A stretch of DNA of 64,000 nucleotides, taken from Chionis minor (Eukaryota > Chordata > Aves > Charadriiformes > Chionididae). The first letter of the stretch is position 1. Every line of letters starts with the position of its first letter. Positions 59,768 to 64,000 of the stretch are shown here, one piece after another. The position numbers and the translations under genes are program-made. The stretch is from assembly GCA_013398295.1 (NCBI GenBank), contig VZSF01003319.1, forward strand, positions 646,142 to 710,141, in the 5' to 3' direction. The notes beneath the pieces are model-generated. The model saw only the letters and a program-made list of their open reading frames with translations, did not search any database and was not told the origin of the DNA.

Positions 59768-62125
59768 GTCTCACACACTCCGAGTAAAAGCTCTGCAGAG
59801 CAATGCAGGCATCCTCTCAGTTGGGACTTCTAGATGCTTCTGTAATATGAACGCTAGCAATAAATCAGGAGAGGATAATGGAAGTGTCAACTGAGTCCTC
59901 AGTGAAGCAGCAGAGCTGTAATGTACTGTACTATACCCTACATGTAACACTATTCTTCAAGAAGGTCTTTGCACAGCATGGTTTATTCCACTACAATAAT
60001 AAATGTATTCATGATGCGTCTCCAAGTATTACCCGGCACTAAAAATGAATCACAGTAATGTTACCTTCACTTCTTTCCAACAAGAAGATAATACTTTTTG
60101 GACGTGATGCCATTCTGTATAGTTTTTGACAAACTGGAAATACTTTAATGAAGTAATAAGGCTGCACCAGGAGCATATGATTCATCTTGAGGCAGTAGTA
60201 TATAAAAAGAAAGAGCTGGAATAAGTGAGGCAATTCAATTTATATCTGTTTAGCTGTGCTTGTTTAGATTGTTCTTCTTAATTGTTCTAGATTCCAGCAG
60301 ATACTCCCTTTGCAGCTCCTCCCATTCACCGTGATCAATAGTTTCTAAGAGGTTCATGAGATGCAACAAGAAACGTCAGCAAGTGTAGGTATCACTAGCA
60401 CATAGACAAATCAGATGGCAAAAGATGTGTCATTTTTAATCCTCCATTAAGGCAATAGTGGGTTTTCAAATATCTGAGATATTGCCCCCGATCCACTATC
60501 ATTTCTCTCACGAACCAGCAAACGTGGTTACTGGTAATCCCATGAATGTAATTTTAAAGAGCATAAGAGAATTGTTAGTATTTTCTATTCATGCTGTCCT
60601 TTATTACTGGATGCTTGCTCAGCCCACACTACTCTTCATTCCATTTCGACAGGTTTGGCTGATATAATGTTTCATGATTTTGTAAATCCATCTAAGTACC
60701 CAATGTTTTCCTAAAACCTCAATAAATTCTGCTATGTAGCTGTTTCACTGTTATCTACTAATTTAGTAATATTCAAACGAAACACATTTATGAGCCTCAG
60801 TGTCCTCTTTATGAATTAACGCCAACAAACCTCTCAGGGAATGACATGTTTTGTGTCTGAATATCCTGTAGTTTTGCTGGTATTTTCTATATCTTTCCAA
60901 GAAAATTTAGTGCATTCCCTCTGTTCCCACTACTCTCTAAAAACATCTTTCTCTCCCCTACTACTGATCACATCCATTAGTCCTCTTGGCAGAAGAACTT
61001 CCTTTTTCTATTGCTAATAATTTTTGAATCCTAATGTATGATTCTTCTGAGCCTAATTCTTTGTCAGCTTTTGATCGTTCTAATTGCCTTGTTATCATCT
61101 GCTCTCATACAGTGATAAAGACTTTTAATGTTTCATGTGCTAGGAACGAAAGGGAAAAAACGTGAGCAAAATCTCTCTTTGTTCCTGGAATATTACCACC
61201 TCCACAGTTCATAATCATTAGGGTGAAGAATTCATTTTGACCGTCTGTTATGTCAAAGTTTCATCCTTTCAGCGGCCCCGCTGTCTCTTTGCTATTTTGT
61301 TCGCTTCAGCAGCAAAATGAATTGATCATTCCTGCTCCTTTTGCCACCTACTATTTCATGTGCTACTTTAACATCCCAGAATAATGATTTTTACTCACTT
61401 CTTTAATTTTTCTGTGAACTGTATGTCCCATGCATTTTTTTAATATAGCTTCTTGTATCTATGTATAATAAAAAAAGCTTATCATTAGATTTGCCCAGGG
61501 CCTGAATTTTATAATCTCAGTTTTAACACGCTTTACAAAGTGGAGATTTAAAAACATGACTGAACTTCTGCAGATTTGCCCACCATTTTGAGTTCTGTCC
61601 TTTGAGACGTTCAAAATCCCTCCAAATAATACAGTCTCTACCACCCTCCAAGATACCACCCTCTTTGAATTTCCAAATTCAGAAGCATCTATCAGAAGCT
61701 TACACAAAGTATCACCAAAATCCTAATTTAAAAACTTTCCAGATTATCTTCCAATGATTTTGTAGCCCAGTTAATTCAAAAGCAAATAAACTTACTCTTG
61801 CAAAATGAGATTTTTTTAAATTTTTTTTTTTTTTAATCTACCAAAACTGTTCATAGAAACATGCTGGCTTTAACAACAATTTTCTCCAGAAGCACTCCTC
61901 ATGTCCACAGCGGAATTAGTGCTCAAAACAAAAGGCAAAATCAGAAAGAATGGTGAGAAAGAAACACTTCTGCCCAGGTACAGTACAAATCCATTCATGC
62001 ACAGGAGATTATCCTAACCATAAATTAGAGAAACAGTCTTGCCCATTGTCCAGCGAATATTTGTCTATAATAACTAACTCCAACAGTAGGAGGAAGAACA
62101 AGATAACAGCACTGGCTTTACACTA

Positions 62126-62183
62126 CCACAGCAAGAGCGTTCACTGCTTGGCAGGAAAACTGGGTTCCAGTTATCCTTTCTGT
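62126..62183 (+). mobile_element. Second, weaker tRNA-like fragment
   Basis: GAGCGTTCACTGCTTGGCAG then AAAACTGGGTTCCAGTTATC resembles the same tRNA-like head, with TGGGTTCCAGT in the B-box position. It lies about 280 bases before the better match at 62409. Confidence 0.25.
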
Positions 62184-62408
62184 GTGCAGCAGAGCACAAT
62201 TTAGCAGAAAATTGGGATCGTTCTTCTTCACTGTCCGCTGTTGAAGTTTTACAAGGCTGAAGATGGGACACGACTCCAGGGCTTTTACATCCCAGGATAT
62301 GGAAGAAATCTTTTGGATATTAGCCCCTTTGTCAAGCTCCCATTTTGGATACTGTGGTACTGTATAGGAGTAAATGTGGCATTTGGACAAGAAAGACCCA
62401 AATGCTAC

Positions 62409-62465
62409 ATGGTCTGGTGGCTACGGTATTCACCTAGATGACCTGCATTCAGGTATCTGTTTCAG
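62409..62465 (+). mobile_element. tRNA-like fragment of an ancient SINE or related repeat
   Basis: GGTCTGGTGGCTACGGTATT, CACCTAGATGACCTGCATTC and AGGTATCTG resemble, with a short internal deletion, the A-box/B-box head of tRNA-derived repeats known from turtles and crocodilians (GTGGTTAGGGCACTCACCTG ... GACCTGGATTCAGGTCCCTG). It cannot fold as a functional tRNA. The family name is uncertain. Confidence 0.35.
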
Positions 62466-63982
62466 AAAAAGGGGCAAGCAGGAATGATTTGAAAGCTTTC
62501 TTCTGGATTTTTGGTGGAGCAATTGTCTTAGAGAATTAGCGAGCAACTGAGTACAATGGTATAACAAGGCTATGATTTACTGGGAGTGGGGGGAAAGATT
62601 TCCAATACATACTCATACAAGAAATGGAATTGATGTGAACTTTACAATTCTTTGTGGTACGGGTAAAATATTTTCTATCCGCACTCTAATTACCAATAGG
62701 CAACTATAATAACAAGGTCTACTTCCAACACAGGTAATCTTGCATCTTTTCTTGTAGAACAAAACCGATGTACATACTTAGAACTAAAATTTAATTTTTT
62801 TTAAATTTCTACTGATTCTTCAGTCACATAATTATACTCAGCCTACAAATTATAGTGCATTTTGAGATTTTGTTGACGTTGTATTCCTTTTTTTAGTTCT
62901 TTTTGTTTCACCATGTGAAACAAACAGCTTTCCTTACATTTAATTGCCTAGGTGCCCGTTTGTTATAAAAGCTATAATTTGAACTCTTTGGTTTCAAAAA
63001 CACCTAGTTCTATTCACTCCATGAAGTGAAGAGTCAGTGAAATGCAAAACACTTGTTAGAGGGCTGTCTGTTACAAAAGTGGAATTCTACAGGTACTATT
63101 ATTTACATTGCAGCAAACTGTGGCTATTTGCTTCCAATTAAGAACAAAGTATTCCTTCACCAATGAGAAACCACCTGAGACATAATGATTATACCATCCA
63201 ATGCCTCCAACACTAGCCTCTGAAATGCCATTGTTATACAACTTCACGTGAATGAATTAGGTAATTACTGTTTGAAGATGTGAAGAGTCTATCCATTTGG
63301 AAACAGACAAAAAAACCCTGCATAATTCACAAAGCTTGCATACTCTTTCCCCTCATTCTTCTGCCCAGAAAATTTTACAGTCCACAGTCCCGACTCTCAA
63401 AAGAGACCTACAACTCATGTTCAAAGAGAAGCCTTAAAACTAAAATTCATGTCCCAACAGGACGTTTGGTATCACAAACCGAGCCAGGATACCAAATTCT
63501 CTTGCTTTTGTATCTGCGAGCACATCCCCTTCAGTGAGAAGTTCCCTGTATGTCTGGGAGTGAACTCCGAGTCAGGCTGCTATGAAGAATGAGTTTGAAG
63601 GGGAGAACCAGGGCACAGCACAGCCCTGCATGCCAGCCTCTGACGCTTTGTGAAGTGACTCACTCCACTAAATCACACCCATCCAGAGGGATTCCAAGCA
63701 ACTGCTTACCAAGGTGGAAAACTAAGCTAGGAGCTATTCAGAAGCACTAATTCCTGCAGATAGCCTGAAAGATGGTAGAAGTTTAGTGGACACAACCTTG
63801 AACAATAAAGAGGGAAGAAAATTTGTCACTGTGGATCAAGGAAGAGAACTTGTGGCTTTAAAACATGCAGCCTACTCTTTTTGCAGTACACGTGTGTTTC
63901 TCTTGCTTCCCTAGTATGTTCTAGAGTCAAACTATCACGTGATGGAGATTTAGGATTGCGCTGACTTTATGATGTCGATACA

Positions 63983-64000
63983 TGTCCTGGTTCCGGCAGG
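63983..64000 (+). mobile_element. Probable start of a third LTR copy, cut by the window edge
   Basis: The last 18 bases, TGTCCTGGTTCCGGCAGG, match the sense start of the same LTR family, and resemble the reverse complement of the right ends at 15245 and 39183. It would be in plus orientation, opposite to the other two. Only 18 bases are available. Confidence 0.45.

Larger units (their letters stand above)
59768..63982. other. Non-coding AT-rich DNA with two tRNA-like scraps
   Basis: Only the tRNA-like fragments at 62126 and 62409 stand out. No open frame here looks like a protein. Confidence 0.5.

Overview
The window looks like a piece of a bird chromosome. It is AT-rich, gene-poor and interspersed, with long stretches lacking open frames. 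The recognisable repeats are avian: CR1 (chicken repeat 1) LINE fragments on both strands, and copies of an avian endogenous-retrovirus LTR that begins TGTCCTGGTT in sense and ends AACCATGACA-like. A few much older amniote repeats (MIR-type SINE relics) are also present. That LTR family is, to my knowledge, widespread in Neoaves; assignment below 'bird' is inference. I see no operons, bacterial genes, tRNA, rRNA or CRISPR.

Layout: 1-14270 is AT-rich DNA with one MIR relic (about 5013-5130) and two AT microsatellites. At 14275-15310 a GC-rich segment is interrupted by a solo LTR (14680-15245, minus) flanked by a perfect 5-bp target duplication. The only gene I can name is at 16471-17166 on the minus strand: an intact single-exon reading frame for TMDD1 (transmembrane and death domain protein 1), inside a GC- and CpG-rich island. 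Directly upstream of it, head to head, lies a 5' portion of a CR1 element (about 17290-18522, plus). It carries an internally deleted ORF1 (zinc-finger/esterase type) and stops where the endonuclease ORF should start.

From 18530 to 45600 the DNA is mostly AT-rich and non-coding. It holds small CR1 fossils (19752-19817 and 29595-29665, both minus), a cysteine-rich relict peptide on the minus strand (22043-22222) that resembles the C-terminal zinc-binding tail of piggyBac transposases, and a second LTR (38657-39183, minus) with a strong internal hairpin. A 5'-truncated CR1 reverse-transcriptase segment follows at about 45610-46926. It contains a single N at 46332, and the 262 bases on either side of that N are identical, which is most simply an assembly error. 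From 46930 to the end the DNA is AT-rich again, with a weak candidate exon (49868-50050, minus), a second MIR relic (about 59715-59767), two tRNA-like stretches (about 62126 and 62409), and what seems to be the first 18 bases of another LTR in plus orientation at the right edge.

Apart from TMDD1 there is no pathway to reconstruct. The most informative signals are the TMDD1/CR1 head-to-head arrangement, the false-looking duplication at the N, the LTR structures and the few possible exon or transposase relics. I found no convincing new multi-gene system.
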